DNA of 64,000 bases from Paenibacillus doosanensis (GTDB lineage: Bacteria > Bacillota > Bacilli > Paenibacillales > NBRC-103111), in NCBI RefSeq assembly GCF_025060755.1, contig NZ_JANYUY010000002.1, forward strand, positions 186,001-250,000. The letters are read 5' to 3'. The notes beneath the pieces were generated by a model. The model was not told the DNA's origin, made no database searches, and saw nothing but the letters and a program-made list of their open reading frames with translations. Below, one piece after another: positions 1-8,588 of the stretch. Each line of letters begins with the position of its first letter. Position 1 is the stretch's first letter. A program made the position numbers and the translations under genes.

Positions 1-1038
1 GCGCTGGACGCCCTTCGCAAAAGCAACCCGTCCCCGGACGGCGAACGGGAGCGCGAGCTGATCGACGAGACGTTCCAGCAGCCGGAAGCCGGCAATACGT
101 ACGGCCTCAACATCGGCAATATTTACAACAGCAAACTGACCTTCAGAGCCGACGCCAACAAAACGGGCACGTACCAGCTTACGCTGACGCTCGTCAAAGT
201 CGAGAACGACAAGGGCTCTTCCAAGGTCGAGGAATTGGCCCGCCTCACCCGGACCGTCGAAGTCATCGACGGCACCCAATCCGATATCGCGTATGACGTC
301 AAACTGGATACGGCCGTCAACAATACGCTGTTTGCAGCGGTTGACGCTTACCGCGAAAAACGGATCGACGACGCTACCGTGACCGTCAGCGCTTATGGCG
401 TAGCCCAGGACCGGATCAAGCTGGCCAAGGAAGTCGTGCTTTCCGCCAAAAAAGGCGGACAAGCCGTACAGCTTCCTTCCTATTGGCTGAACAGCGCGGC
501 AGGAGCCATCACGTCCTCCAATCCGTCGGTAGCTAGTGCCGTCTATGTCAATTCGGGAACGCCGGCCGTGCCGAATTACAAATATTTCGTAATCGGCGAT
601 AAAGAAGGCTCGGCGACAATCACCACCATCTTCCGTACCGCCGGCGGCTCCAAGACGGCCCGCCTGGATATGAAGACGAGCGAGCAGCCGCTGGACATCG
701 CCAAAACGTCGGTGCCGAAAGCCTATGCCGAAACTAGCTACGCCAAGCTGACCGGCAAGAAAATATGGGATTACTCGCTCATGGGCGAAGTTTCCGTCAT
801 CGACCAATACGGCTCGGCCTATAAGAATGACGCTATGGCGACGCATGTGAAAGCGTTGAACCTTATGTTCTACGTAAAAGACATCGTGTATAAAACGGCC
901 GACGGCAACGATACCGTCAGCGTCGATCCGAATACAGGCGTTCTTGCTTATACCGGAGACGGCGACATGGCGGGCTTCACCGTCGTCATTGAAGCGCCGA
1001 ACGGCAAACAGCTGCAAACGATCGTCCATCTCAAATAA
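1..1038 (+). CDS. S-layer-like surface protein, C-terminal part (5' end outside window)
   Basis: The reading frame is open from the first base, so about 345 C-terminal residues of a longer protein are seen. The sequence has repeated beta-strand-like segments with Ser/Thr/Val-rich stretches, few charged clusters and no cysteine, as in Ig-like repeats of Paenibacillus S-layer and SLH-anchored proteins. No SLH domain, signal peptide or enzyme motif lies in this part. A strong hairpin terminator follows within 25 bases of the stop. The extracellular structural role is inferred from composition only. A TTG at 235 is an internal codon, not the start. Confidence 0.6.
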   Translation, partial: ALDALRKSNPSPDGERERELIDETFQQPEAGNTYGLNIGNIYNSKLTFRADANKTGTYQLTLTLVKVENDKGSSKVEELARLTRTVEVIDGTQSDIAYDVKLDTAVNNTLFAAVDAYREKRIDDATVTVSAYGVAQDRIKLAKEVVLSAKKGGQAVQLPSYWLNSAAGAITSSNPSVASAVYVNSGTPAVPNYKYFVIGDKEGSATITTIFRTAGGSKTARLDMKTSEQPLDIAKTSVPKAYAETSYAKLTGKKIWDYSLMGEVSVIDQYGSAYKNDAMATHVKALNLMFYVKDIVYKTADGNDTVSVDPNTGVLAYTGDGDMAGFTVVIEAPNGKQLQTIVHLK

Positions 1039-1060
1039 ACCGGAGGAAACGGCAAGAAAA

Positions 1061-1108
1061 GAAGCCTTTCCGGCTCCGCTCCCGCTGCGGCGCCGAAAGG
1101 CTTCTTTG
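1061..1108. terminator. Bidirectional intrinsic terminator
   Basis: Stem GAAGCCTTTC(C)GGC paired with GCCGAAAGGCTTC, followed by T-rich sequence on both strands (TTCTTTGATTT on plus, TTCTTTTCTTG on minus). It lies between the S-layer gene and the convergent alcohol dehydrogenase gene. Confidence 0.75.
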
Positions 1109-1176
1109 ATTTGATCCATTAGGACGTTGGTTTAAATCCGATAGATCGTCGTCGTACCAGCCCCCGCCGGTTATGC

Positions 1177-2355
1177 TTAGCTTTGCGGAACCGCTCCGTC
1201 GAACGCCGACTGGTAAATGGCGCGGATGTCCTCCTTATGAAGCGGCAGCGGGCTGCGCGCCAGCAGTCGCTTCTGCTGAACGCCGTCTTCCGTCAAGCTG
1301 TCTATCGCGCTTTGCGGAATGTTGAAGCCCTGCAGCGTGCTCGGAATTCCTACGTCCTTAACGAGCCGCTCCAGCTCCTCGACGCATTTGCGGGAAGCTT
1401 CCTCTTCGGACATGTAGCTGGCATAGCCGCCCATCGCTTGCAAAATGTCGGCCATCCGCTTCGTGCAGCTGCTGCGGATATATCCCATGACGTAAGGCAG
1501 CAGCACGGCGTTCGATTCCCCATGCGATATATGGAACTGTCCGCCGAGCGGGTAAGCGAGCGCGTGCACGCCGGCAACCCCCGCATTGAAGAAAGCGATT
1601 CCGGCCATATTGCTGCCGTAGCTCATATCCGTCCTCGCCTGCCTGTCCTGCCCGTCGGCTACGGCCCGGCGGAGCGAACGGCTGATGAGACGGATCGCCT
1701 GCAGCGCCAGGCCGTCGGTCGTCGGACTCGCATTCACCGAGACGTAAGCTTCGATAGCGTGCGTAAGCGCATCCACTCCGGTTGCGGCCGTTACGCGCGG
1801 CGGAACCGAGAGGGTCAGCTGCGGGTCGACGATCGCCACGTCGGCCATTAAATAGTCGTGCGTGACCACGTCCTTCGTCGTCTCCAGAGACAGCACGGAG
1901 ATGTTCGTGACTTCCGAGCCGGTGCCCGAGGTAGTCGGAATGAGTATTTTCGGCAGTCCTTTATGCTCCAGCTTTTTCGTTCCGGTCAGATTCAAATAAT
2001 CGGCAACCGAGCCTTCATGGGTGCCCAGCGCCGCGGCCAGCTTCGCCAGGTCCATCGCGCTGCCTCCTCCGATGCCGATTACCAGATCGAATTTTCCTTC
2101 GCGGGTGTAGGCGACGAGCTTTTCCCCGATTTCGAGAGGCGGCTCGGGAACGACATCGGTGTAAATTTGCACGTCGCAGCCTTCCTGCCTCAGCCGGGCG
2201 GCAATCGGATCGATCATTCCCATTTTCTCGAGAAACGCATCGGTTACCAGCAAAATCCGCGACGGATCGAACTTGGCCGCTTCAGGCCACAGCTGCTCCA
2301 AGGCGCCCCAGCCCACATAGCTGACCGGCGTGCAGACCAATTTGGACACGGTCAT
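1177..2355 (-). CDS. Iron-containing alcohol dehydrogenase (probable gamma-hydroxybutyrate dehydrogenase)
   Basis: A 392-residue group III (iron-dependent) alcohol dehydrogenase. The dinucleotide-binding GGGS lies at residues 97-100 and TTSGTGSE at 141-148. Metal ligands fit D195 and H199 (DALTHAIEAY), H264 (GVHALAYPLGG) and H278 (HISHGES). The ATG at 2355 is chosen because AAGGAGG lies 8 bases before it; the open frame extends further upstream but overlaps the lactonase gene. It is the last gene of the operon, 19 bases after the lactonase stop. By analogy to Agrobacterium BlcB/AttL it would oxidise GHB to succinic semialdehyde. The family assignment is firm; the substrate is inferred from its neighbours. 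Confidence 0.85.
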   Translation of the reverse strand: MTVSKLVCTPVSYVGWGALEQLWPEAAKFDPSRILLVTDAFLEKMGMIDPIAARLRQEGCDVQIYTDVVPEPPLEIGEKLVAYTREGKFDLVIGIGGGSAMDLAKLAAALGTHEGSVADYLNLTGTKKLEHKGLPKILIPTTSGTGSEVTNISVLSLETTKDVVTHDYLMADVAIVDPQLTLSVPPRVTAATGVDALTHAIEAYVSVNASPTTDGLALQAIRLISRSLRRAVADGQDRQARTDMSYGSNMAGIAFFNAGVAGVHALAYPLGGQFHISHGESNAVLLPYVMGYIRSSCTKRMADILQAMGGYASYMSEEEASRKCVEELERLVKDVGIPSTLQGFNIPQSAIDSLTEDGVQQKRLLARSPLPLHKEDIRAIYQSAFDGAVPQS

Positions 2356-2374
2356 GATGAAAGCCTCCTTATTC

Positions 2375-3223
2375 TTATTCGTAGTATCCTTCGGTGGATT
2401 TGCGGAATTGTTTGAACTGATCGGCATCGTGGCCGAACCACACCTGGGAATTCGTTCGCGTTGCCAGCGTACGGATTTTCTCCACCGCGTTCCGGTAACC
2501 GAGGGAATCGTATATAATGCCCGGCGGCTTGACCGGAGGGCCGTAGCTTTCCGCCGTATAGATGGCGTCGGATGCGAGGATGATCCCGCCCGTTTCCGGC
2601 ATTTCGATATGCAGGCCCAACATGCCCCAAGCATGGCCGCTGCCGAAGTTAACGACCTTAATGCCCTCGGCCAGCTCCAGATTGTCTTCGCTGCGCTTGA
2701 CCGTTTTCCACTGCAGATGGTTTTTGATCCAGGCGTCGATGTCCGCCCAAATATAAGCGCCTTCTTTTTCGTTGCGGGCGTACGTTTGCAGCGTGCCGTT
2801 CAGCTCATCCTCGTGAACGATAATCGTAGCGTTCGTGAACATCTCCAAGCACCCGGCATGATCCAGATGCAAATGGGAGGCGATGACATACTTGATGTCC
2901 TCGGGTCTTACATTCAGCTGCTCCAACCGGTTATGCAAATAGCATTCCTCGCTCGCCACCCATGGGAACGTCTGCTGGGTCGATTCGGCCCAGCGCCCTT
3001 CGATCCCCATCGAATTCGGGTTGCAGGACGTGTCGAACAAAATTTTCCCTTCGGGATGATCGATCAATACCGTATAGATCGGAAATTCCACGAACTGCGT
3101 CGGCGCATTCGGATTGTTGATCGTAGCCGGGTTGTGCATTGCAATCATCCAGTTTTTATCCATGCTCATACGGCCGTTATCCATAACGTACAGCTTAGGG
3201 CGGGCTTTAATAATATTCGACAT
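2375..3223 (-). CDS. Metallo-beta-lactamase-fold lactonase (AHL/gamma-butyrolactone type)
   Basis: About 282 residues with the signature HxHxDH (SHLHLDH, residues 116-122), a downstream GHAWG histidine and a late GHDADQF segment, as in the AiiA/AttM(BlcC)/AhlS quorum-quenching lactonases. These zinc enzymes open acyl-homoserine lactones or gamma-butyrolactone in the cytoplasm. Two in-frame ATGs are close together: the one at 3229 lies only 2 bases after AGGAGG, the one at 3223 lies 8 bases after it, so 3223 is preferred. It is the middle gene of the operon, directly after the aldehyde dehydrogenase. With both GHB-processing neighbours, butyrolactone hydrolysis is the likelier job; AHL degradation remains possible. 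Confidence 0.85.
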   Translation of the reverse strand: MSNIIKARPKLYVMDNGRMSMDKNWMIAMHNPATINNPNAPTQFVEFPIYTVLIDHPEGKILFDTSCNPNSMGIEGRWAESTQQTFPWVASEECYLHNRLEQLNVRPEDIKYVIASHLHLDHAGCLEMFTNATIIVHEDELNGTLQTYARNEKEGAYIWADIDAWIKNHLQWKTVKRSEDNLELAEGIKVVNFGSGHAWGMLGLHIEMPETGGIILASDAIYTAESYGPPVKPPGIIYDSLGYRNAVEKIRTLATRTNSQVWFGHDADQFKQFRKSTEGYYE

Positions 3224-3235
3224 GTTCATTTCCTC

Positions 3236-4669
3236 CTATAATGTGGTTTTCATCGTAACGAACTTTAATTCGGTCATCTCCTGCACCGCATACTTGATGC
3301 CTTCGCGTCCGTAGCCGCTTTCCTTGACGCCGCCGTACGGCATATGATCGACCCGGAACGTCGGAATGTCGTTAATGATTACGCCGCCGGCTTGAATGTC
3401 GCGGGCCGCTTGGAATGCGTTCGTCAGGTTGCGGGTGTATATGCCTACGTTGAGCCCGTATACGGAATCGTTGACCATCGCGATAGCCTCGCTCAGCTCG
3501 CGGTACGGCACGATCGATACGATCGGAGCGAACACTTCCTTGCAGGACACCGCCATATCCGGCTTCACATCCAGCATGACCGTCGGCAAGTAGACCGACT
3601 GCTCCCGGCGGCCGCCGCACCCGATGCTCGCCCCGGCCCGTACCGCATCCTGCACCCATTCGTCGATGCGGGCCAGCTCGCGCTCATGAATCATCGCGCT
3701 CAGATCGGTTTGCTCGTCCAGCGGATCTCCGATCCGAAGCTGTCCGGTCCGCCGGATGAACTGCTCCGCAAATTCGGCGTAGATCGATTCATGAACATAA
3801 ATGCGCTGCAGCGAGATGCACACCTGTCCGGCAAAAGCGAAGGCGCCTTCCACGCAGCGCGGAACGATCGTCTCGACTGGTACATCCGGCTCGACGATCA
3901 GGCCGGAGTTGGAGCCAAGCTCCAGCGTTACTTTGCGCAGCCCCGCTTTGGCCTTGATCTGCTTGCCGACCTCCGAGCTGCCGGTAAACGTAATTTTCTT
4001 GACCCTCTCGTCCAGCACGAGCGCGTCGCCGAGCTCCCGCCCGCTTCCTGTAACGACCTGCAGCGCGCCGTCCGGCAGCCCGGCCTTCTGGAACAGCTCC
4101 GCAATGAACAGCGAGCTGAGCGGCGTCTGCTCCGCCGGCTTGAGCACGACCGTGTTGCCTGCGGCAATGGCCGGGCCCAGCTTATGAGCCACCAGGTTAA
4201 ACGGGAAGTTGAACGGGCAGATCGCCACCACCGTGCCGATCGGTTCGCGCCAAGTGAAGCCAAGCCGGTCTTCCCCTCCGGGAGCCGCATCCATCGGAAT
4301 CGTCTCGCCGTAGATGCGCTTAGCCTCTTCCGCGGCAAATTGATAGGTCGCAATCGTGCGGCCGATTTCCGCTCTTGCCGTGCGAATCGGTTTGCCCGCC
4401 TCCAGCGCCAGCAGCCGCGCCGCCTCTTCCTTCCGCTCCTCAAGCTGCCGTACGACCTTGAACAAAATGTCGGCGCGCTGATGAGCAGGCATCTTCCGCA
4501 TCTCCCCGAAGGCGCGGTGCGCCCCCGCTATCGCCGCCTCCACATCGGCGGCGTCCGCTTTGCTGATATGGGCCAGCAGCCTTCCGTCGTAAGGAGCATG
4601 CAAAGGATAGCTGCGCGGCTTCACCTCCCATCTGCCGTTGACGAATATCCCTTTTGTTATCGCTTCCAA
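3236..4669 (-). CDS. NAD(P)-dependent aldehyde dehydrogenase (probable succinic semialdehyde dehydrogenase)
   Basis: 477 residues, normal for the ALDH superfamily. Visible catalytic elements are N154 (CPFNFPFN), K177 (LKPAE), E250 (TLELGSNSG) and the nucleophile C284 (GQVCISLQR). The start is a TTG at 4669 preceded by AAAGGAGGA at good spacing; no ATG fits better. It is the first gene of the operon, and a sigma-54 promoter lies about 40 bases upstream. In the blc pathway the corresponding enzyme (BlcA/AttK) turns succinic semialdehyde into succinate. Sequence alone does not separate this from lactaldehyde or phosphonoacetaldehyde dehydrogenases, which share the CISLQR motif. Confidence 0.85.
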   Translation of the reverse strand: MEAITKGIFVNGRWEVKPRSYPLHAPYDGRLLAHISKADAADVEAAIAGAHRAFGEMRKMPAHQRADILFKVVRQLEERKEEAARLLALEAGKPIRTARAEIGRTIATYQFAAEEAKRIYGETIPMDAAPGGEDRLGFTWREPIGTVVAICPFNFPFNLVAHKLGPAIAAGNTVVLKPAEQTPLSSLFIAELFQKAGLPDGALQVVTGSGRELGDALVLDERVKKITFTGSSEVGKQIKAKAGLRKVTLELGSNSGLIVEPDVPVETIVPRCVEGAFAFAGQVCISLQRIYVHESIYAEFAEQFIRRTGQLRIGDPLDEQTDLSAMIHERELARIDEWVQDAVRAGASIGCGGRREQSVYLPTVMLDVKPDMAVSCKEVFAPIVSIVPYRELSEAIAMVNDSVYGLNVGIYTRNLTNAFQAARDIQAGGVIINDIPTFRVDHMPYGGVKESGYGREGIKYAVQEMTELKFVTMKTTL

Positions 4670-4708
4670 TGGTCGTTCCTCCTTTGTTGTTCCTTACAAT
4701 AATGTATA

Positions 4709-4724
4709 AGCAAAAACCGTGCCA
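4709..4724 (-). promoter_or_regulatory. Sigma-54 (RpoN/SigL) promoter of the lactone/GHB operon
   Basis: On the minus strand the sequence reads TGGCAC-GGTTT-TTGCT, an exact match to the -24/-12 consensus TGGCAC-N5-TTGCW. Transcription would start near 4698, about 30 bases before the TTG start of the aldehyde dehydrogenase gene. The adjacent gene encodes a sigma-54 activator, which supports the call. Confidence 0.9.
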
Positions 4725-4733
4725 ACCTCTAAA

Positions 4734-4897
4734 AGGGTGGTGAAAAAGTCCGCTGGGGCGTCCATTTGATCCCCCAATCGCTGTTGAAATCGGATTTCTT
4801 TGGATTATTTTTTCGTTTTTATGTGGAGAGAATCCGCTTTCAAAGGCGAACGCTTACGCTTTTCCAGATTCAAATGGCCCCTCCGCTTTTTTTCACC
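4734..4897. repeat. MITE-like palindromic repeat, copy 1
   Basis: A segment of about 159 bases (core 4739-4897) is nearly identical to 21369-21527. It starts GGTGAAAAAGTCCG and ends TTTTTTTCACC, and contains a long internal inverted repeat (CGGATT...GAATCCG). The left terminal repeat AGGGTGGTGAAA is intact. The right outer repeat is lost at the immediate end, but its exact complement TTTCACCACCCT occurs at 5098-5109, so the element may be longer or rearranged. It encodes no transposase. Confidence 0.8.
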
Positions 4898-4952
4898 AGG
4901 CTTCTGCATCAGCCGTTTGAGCCGCTTTGGCGGGAAGCGGCATCTGATAGAT

Positions 4953-4970
4953 CGGTGAATTAATTCACCG
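4953..4970. promoter_or_regulatory. Perfect palindrome, candidate enhancer (UAS) for the sigma-54 activator
   Basis: CGGTGAATTAATTCACCG is an 18-base perfect palindrome about 235 bases upstream of the sigma-54 promoter. Related half-sites TTTCACCA (5098-5105) and ATTCACCG (5118-5125) lie nearer the regulator gene. Position and symmetry suit the Fis-type HTH dimer of the neighbouring activator. Binding is inferred. Confidence 0.5.
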
Positions 4971-5140
4971 TATTGGATGGATGCGCCATGATCCATAAGA
5001 CCTCCGGCAATCTTTCGAGCCGGGTACCTGCGAATCAGCCCAACGCCTCCTGACATGCTCCTGCCTCTCCGCGTACGACGAAGAGAGTGATGAATTATTT
5101 CACCACCCTCGGAAGAAATTCACCGCCTTCGGCCACCGGC

Positions 5141-6832
5141 TTACTGGCCGTTATCCCATCGCTGCAATTTTTTTACCAAGGTCGAATGATCGATCCCGAG
5201 ATGCTCCGCCGCTTTCCGCAGCGAGCCGTACTTGTCCAGCGCTTCGCCGATCATTCTCCGCTCAAATTGCTTTACCTTCTCCTTCAAGGTCGAAGCCGTA
5301 TCGATCCGGCTCTGGTCATGAATGTGAAGCGGCAGATGCGCGGGCTCAATCATATTCGAAGGCACCGACACGATCATGTTCTCGATCAGGTTGCGCAGCT
5401 CCCGCACATTGCCGGGCCAATGATACCCCTCCAGAATCCGCTTCGTCTCCTCCGCGATCTGCTTGTCGATCCGGTACTGCCGGCAAAAATAGTGAAAATA
5501 ATGATCCAGCAGCGGCACGATATCTTCCCGCCGCTCCGCCAGCGGCGGAATCGAAATTTCCACGACGGCCAGCCGGTAATACAGGTCCTCCCGAAACTTG
5601 CCGCCACGAATCAGCTGCCGCAAATCCTGATTCGTCGCGGCGACGATCCGAATATTCAGCGGTCTCGGCTTGGTGCCTCCCAATCGCTGAATTTGCCTCT
5701 CCTGCAGCACCCGCAGCAGCTTCACCTGCAGCGACAGCGGAATTTCCGCTATCTCGTCGAGCATGACCGTGCCCTGATCGGCCAGCTCCAGCAAACCGAT
5801 CTTGCCGTTGCGGCTTGCCCCCGTGAACGCTCCCGCTTCATAACCGAACAGCTCCGATTCGAGCAGCTGCTCGGGGATCGCGCCGCAATTAATTTTGATA
5901 AAAGGCTTCTCCCGCCGGTCGCTCAGATCGTGGATCAGATTGGCCATCACTTCTTTCCCCGTGCCGGAAGGGCCGTATAACAAAATGCTGGTCGGATACG
6001 GGGCCACCTGCGAGATTTGCTCGTACACCTTCTTGATCTGGGGGCTGCGGAACACGATATGCTGCTCGGTCTCGCCGCTTTTCAGCGTATACCGGTTATT
6101 CTGGATGCGCGAGAACGTATGCGCTTTCTCCAGCTCCTTGCGCAGCTCGTTCAAATGCGTAATATCGCGCACGCTGGTGACGATCATCTCCAGATTCCCC
6201 TGCTCGTCGAACACCGGATTGCCGGTTACGATGACGTCCTTCTTGCCCCCGATCCGCTGAATGATGGAGATGCGCCGCTTTCTTTCGAGCACGAGCAAGG
6301 ACACCGATTGATCGAAGTAGCCTTCCGACATCAAATCCGCCATCCGGCGGCCGATCAATTCTTCGCGCCGGAAGCCGGTAATTTCCTCGTAGGCGGTATT
6401 CACCTGCATCGTAACGCCTTCCTTGTCCACCACATACAAGCCGTCGGTAGAAAACTCGATAATCGACTCCATCTGCTTCAGCAGCTTGCGGTAATGATGC
6501 ATCTCCGATAAATCTTGGATAACCGCAATCGCGCCGACTCTGCTGCCGTTCTCGAAGAGCGGCGTTCGGTTGACCATGCAGACGCGTCCGCCGATCACCA
6601 TCTCCCCGCCGATCGAGCTCTCTCCCCCGTCCAGCACTTCATGCATCCGGGAATGGGGAATCAGCTTCTTGATAGGCTGTCCCTTCCAATCATCGCTCCC
6701 TACATTAAGCAGCTTTTGCGCCGCTTCGTTCATCAGTGCGATCTCGTTATCCGAGTTGACGACGATGACGCTGTTATGCATGGATGAAATAATATTGCCC
6801 CACAACGGAACGGATACGGATTCATCGATCAT
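5141..6832 (-). CDS. Sigma-54-dependent transcriptional activator (PAS-PAS-AAA+-Fis)
   Basis: 563 residues. Two PAS-like sensor domains (about 10-115 and 120-235) precede an AAA+ sigma-54 interaction domain with Walker A GPSGTGK at 287-293, the sigma-54 contact loop GAFTGA at 334-339 and Walker B VMLDE at 356-360. A Fis-type HTH ends the protein (about 520-560, LRKAAEHLGIDHSTL). There is no receiver domain, so the signal is probably sensed directly by the PAS domains. GAGGAGG lies 9 bases before the ATG. Its gene lies immediately upstream of, and in the same direction as, the lactone/GHB operon with its sigma-54 promoter, so it is very likely that operon's activator. The ligand is unknown; GHB or succinic semialdehyde are candidates. 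Confidence 0.9.
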   Translation of the reverse strand: MIDESVSVPLWGNIISSMHNSVIVVNSDNEIALMNEAAQKLLNVGSDDWKGQPIKKLIPHSRMHEVLDGGESSIGGEMVIGGRVCMVNRTPLFENGSRVGAIAVIQDLSEMHHYRKLLKQMESIIEFSTDGLYVVDKEGVTMQVNTAYEEITGFRREELIGRRMADLMSEGYFDQSVSLLVLERKRRISIIQRIGGKKDVIVTGNPVFDEQGNLEMIVTSVRDITHLNELRKELEKAHTFSRIQNNRYTLKSGETEQHIVFRSPQIKKVYEQISQVAPYPTSILLYGPSGTGKEVMANLIHDLSDRREKPFIKINCGAIPEQLLESELFGYEAGAFTGASRNGKIGLLELADQGTVMLDEIAEIPLSLQVKLLRVLQERQIQRLGGTKPRPLNIRIVAATNQDLRQLIRGGKFREDLYYRLAVVEISIPPLAERREDIVPLLDHYFHYFCRQYRIDKQIAEETKRILEGYHWPGNVRELRNLIENMIVSVPSNMIEPAHLPLHIHDQSRIDTASTLKEKVKQFERRMIGEALDKYGSLRKAAEHLGIDHSTLVKKLQRWDNGQ

Positions 6833-6956
6833 GATCTGCTTCCTCCTCGCTACAAACTGTTCGGCGGCTTTAAGAAATGTGGCGTTTCAGTCGTGACCTG
6901 CGGTCGAGCGGCGTTTCCACTCGCTGTTCCAACTCTTTGTCGGCCGTCGTCTCCGG

Positions 6957-7631
6957 CTACCAGCGTATCCGGCCGATCAGCTCCGTCATAGCCGCCCGAT
7001 GCTCCGCCGCTGCCGGCCATCCGGCTATTTCCTCCTTAATTCGCGCCAGGTTCGTATATCCCTTGGCCAATCCGTTCAAGCGGGCCGCCAAGGTCGATTG
7101 CTGAAGCTCCTGCGGCGTATACAAAGTGCCGAGCTTATCCATCGCATCGGGAAACCGCTTCAAATAATATTTCTGGTGCCTGTCTTCCGCGGGGTAAAAT
7201 TCCCTGAGCGGCGCCAGCTCGGTATCCGGTTCGGCCATTCCCCGCTCCTTCCTGACCGCCGCAACGCGCAGCGCGGCCGCTTCCTGCTCCTTATCGCGGC
7301 AAAGCACAAGCGAACGGTACTGGCGTCCTTTATAATCATTGATATTGACCGGGTTATGATGGTTCCAGAACAGTTCCAGCAAGTCTTCCAGCGATATAAG
7401 TGCAGGGCTGAAATCGACCTCGACCGTTTCCGAATGATCGCCCATCTGCCGGTAGGTCGGCTGGTCCGTCGTTCCGCCGGCATAGCCGACGCGGGTGCTC
7501 ACGACGCCCGGCAAATGTCCGAAGAGCGCCTCCGGACTCCAGAAGCAGCCCATACCGAGCGTCACGGTCTGAGTATGCGATTCGAAATAAGGGGGAATCT
7601 TCTTCTTCCCCGATTCTGTATACCGGCTCAT
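6957..7631 (-). CDS. msrA: Peptide methionine-S-sulfoxide reductase MsrA
   Basis: 224 residues with the MsrA active-site GCFWSPE (catalytic C29 in GMGCFW) and the following GYAGGTT and YRQMGDHSETVEV motifs. It reduces methionine-S-sulfoxide in oxidised proteins using thioredoxin. The C-terminal extension beyond the core (from about residue 160) is typical of longer Bacillales forms. AAAGGAAGAGG precedes the ATG. A terminator upstream (7714-7738) separates it from the amino acid ABC transporter operon, so it is probably a single-gene unit. Confidence 0.92.
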   Translation of the reverse strand: MSRYTESGKKKIPPYFESHTQTVTLGMGCFWSPEALFGHLPGVVSTRVGYAGGTTDQPTYRQMGDHSETVEVDFSPALISLEDLLELFWNHHNPVNINDYKGRQYRSLVLCRDKEQEAAALRVAAVRKERGMAEPDTELAPLREFYPAEDRHQKYYLKRFPDAMDKLGTLYTPQELQQSTLAARLNGLAKGYTNLARIKEEIAGWPAAAEHRAAMTELIGRIRW

Positions 7632-7713
7632 GCTAACGCCTCTTCCTTTCCTTGTATGAGCTTTTCCAAGTCTGCCGCTTACTCCTTATGTCCACTATAC
7701 CATAGGAGAACGC

Positions 7714-7738
7714 AAAAAGAGCATCCTTACGGATGCTC
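7714..7738 (-). terminator. Intrinsic terminator of the amino acid ABC operon
   Basis: On the minus strand GAGCATCC-GTAA-GGATGCTC is followed by TTTTTGCG. Confidence 0.85.
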
Positions 7739-7827
7739 TCCTCTATCGTCAGCCTATGTCGAACTATTGCGCCAACCCCGGCTTCATCGCCGCCATCGAC
7801 GCCGCGCTGCCACCATTGCTTCCGCTG

Positions 7828-8574
7828 CTATTTCAAACTGATGTTCAAGAAAGCTCTCGTCCGTTCGTGTTGAGGGTTCGTGAACAACGGCTCCGGATGA
7901 CCGGCTTCCACGATTTCTCCTTTGTCCATAAACATCACCCGGCTCGCCACTTCACGCGCAAAGCCCATTTCGTGAGTGACGACCATCATCGTCATATGCT
8001 CTTCGGCAAGACGCTTCATCACCTGCAGCACTTCCCCCGTAAGTTCGGGGTCCAGCGCCGACGTAGGCTCGTCGAACAGCAAAATCTCGGGGTTCATCAT
8101 CAGCGCCCGGGCGATGGCGACGCGCTGCTTCTGCCCTCCCGACAATCTCGCCGGATATTCCGACGCGCGGCTTGCCAAGCCTACTTTGTCCAGCAGCTCG
8201 GCGCTGCGCCGCGCAATATCGGCGGACGACTCCCCTTTGACGATTTTCGGGGCCAACTCGAGGTTTTGTTTTACCGTCAGATGCGGAAACAGGTTGAAGT
8301 GCTGGAACACCATGCCCATCTTGGAGGTGATCCGCTTTATCTCCTGCGGCTTGGAATACACTCCGTCCTTCACGAGAGCTTCGCCGTCCACGCTGATGCC
8401 GCCCCCGTCAATGGTCTCCAGATGGACGAGACTGCGCAGCATCGTGCTCTTCCCGGAGCCGGAAGGGCCGATGACGGCCACGACGTCTCCTTTTTCCACA
8501 TGGAAGGTCATATTCTTCAGCACATCCAAAGTGCCGTATGATTTGCTGAGGTTCGAAACTTCAATAATAGCCAC
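7828..8574 (-). CDS. Polar amino acid ABC transporter, ATP-binding protein
   Basis: 248 residues. Walker [10 protein letters not shown] is near residue 36, the Q-loop in [11 protein letters not shown], the ABC signature LSGGQKQR, Walker [13 protein letters not shown] and the H-loop VVTHEMGFA. The 'NLFPHLTV' and 'HEMGFAREV' stretches are typical of the GlnQ/TcyN/ArtM subfamily. It energises import through the permease encoded 14 bases upstream and is the last gene of the three-gene operon. Substrate specificity (cystine, arginine, glutamine or histidine) cannot be read from this subunit. Confidence 0.93.
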   Translation of the reverse strand: MAIIEVSNLSKSYGTLDVLKNMTFHVEKGDVVAVIGPSGSGKSTMLRSLVHLETIDGGGISVDGEALVKDGVYSKPQEIKRITSKMGMVFQHFNLFPHLTVKQNLELAPKIVKGESSADIARRSAELLDKVGLASRASEYPARLSGGQKQRVAIARALMMNPEILLFDEPTSALDPELTGEVLQVMKRLAEEHMTMMVVTHEMGFAREVASRVMFMDKGEIVEAGHPEPLFTNPQHERTRAFLNISLK

Positions 8575-8588
8575 GTTAGCCAGTCCTT

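Noticed and set aside
1183-1851. Long plus-strand frames opposite the alcohol dehydrogenase and other GC-rich genes
   Set aside because: Arg/His-rich shadows of well-supported minus-strand genes, caused by high GC at third positions.
4805-5056. Small lysine-rich frame in front of the sigma-54 regulator
   Set aside because: It lies mostly inside the MITE-like repeat, is repeated at 21359-21550 in the second copy, and has no supported start. It is a shadow of the palindromic element.
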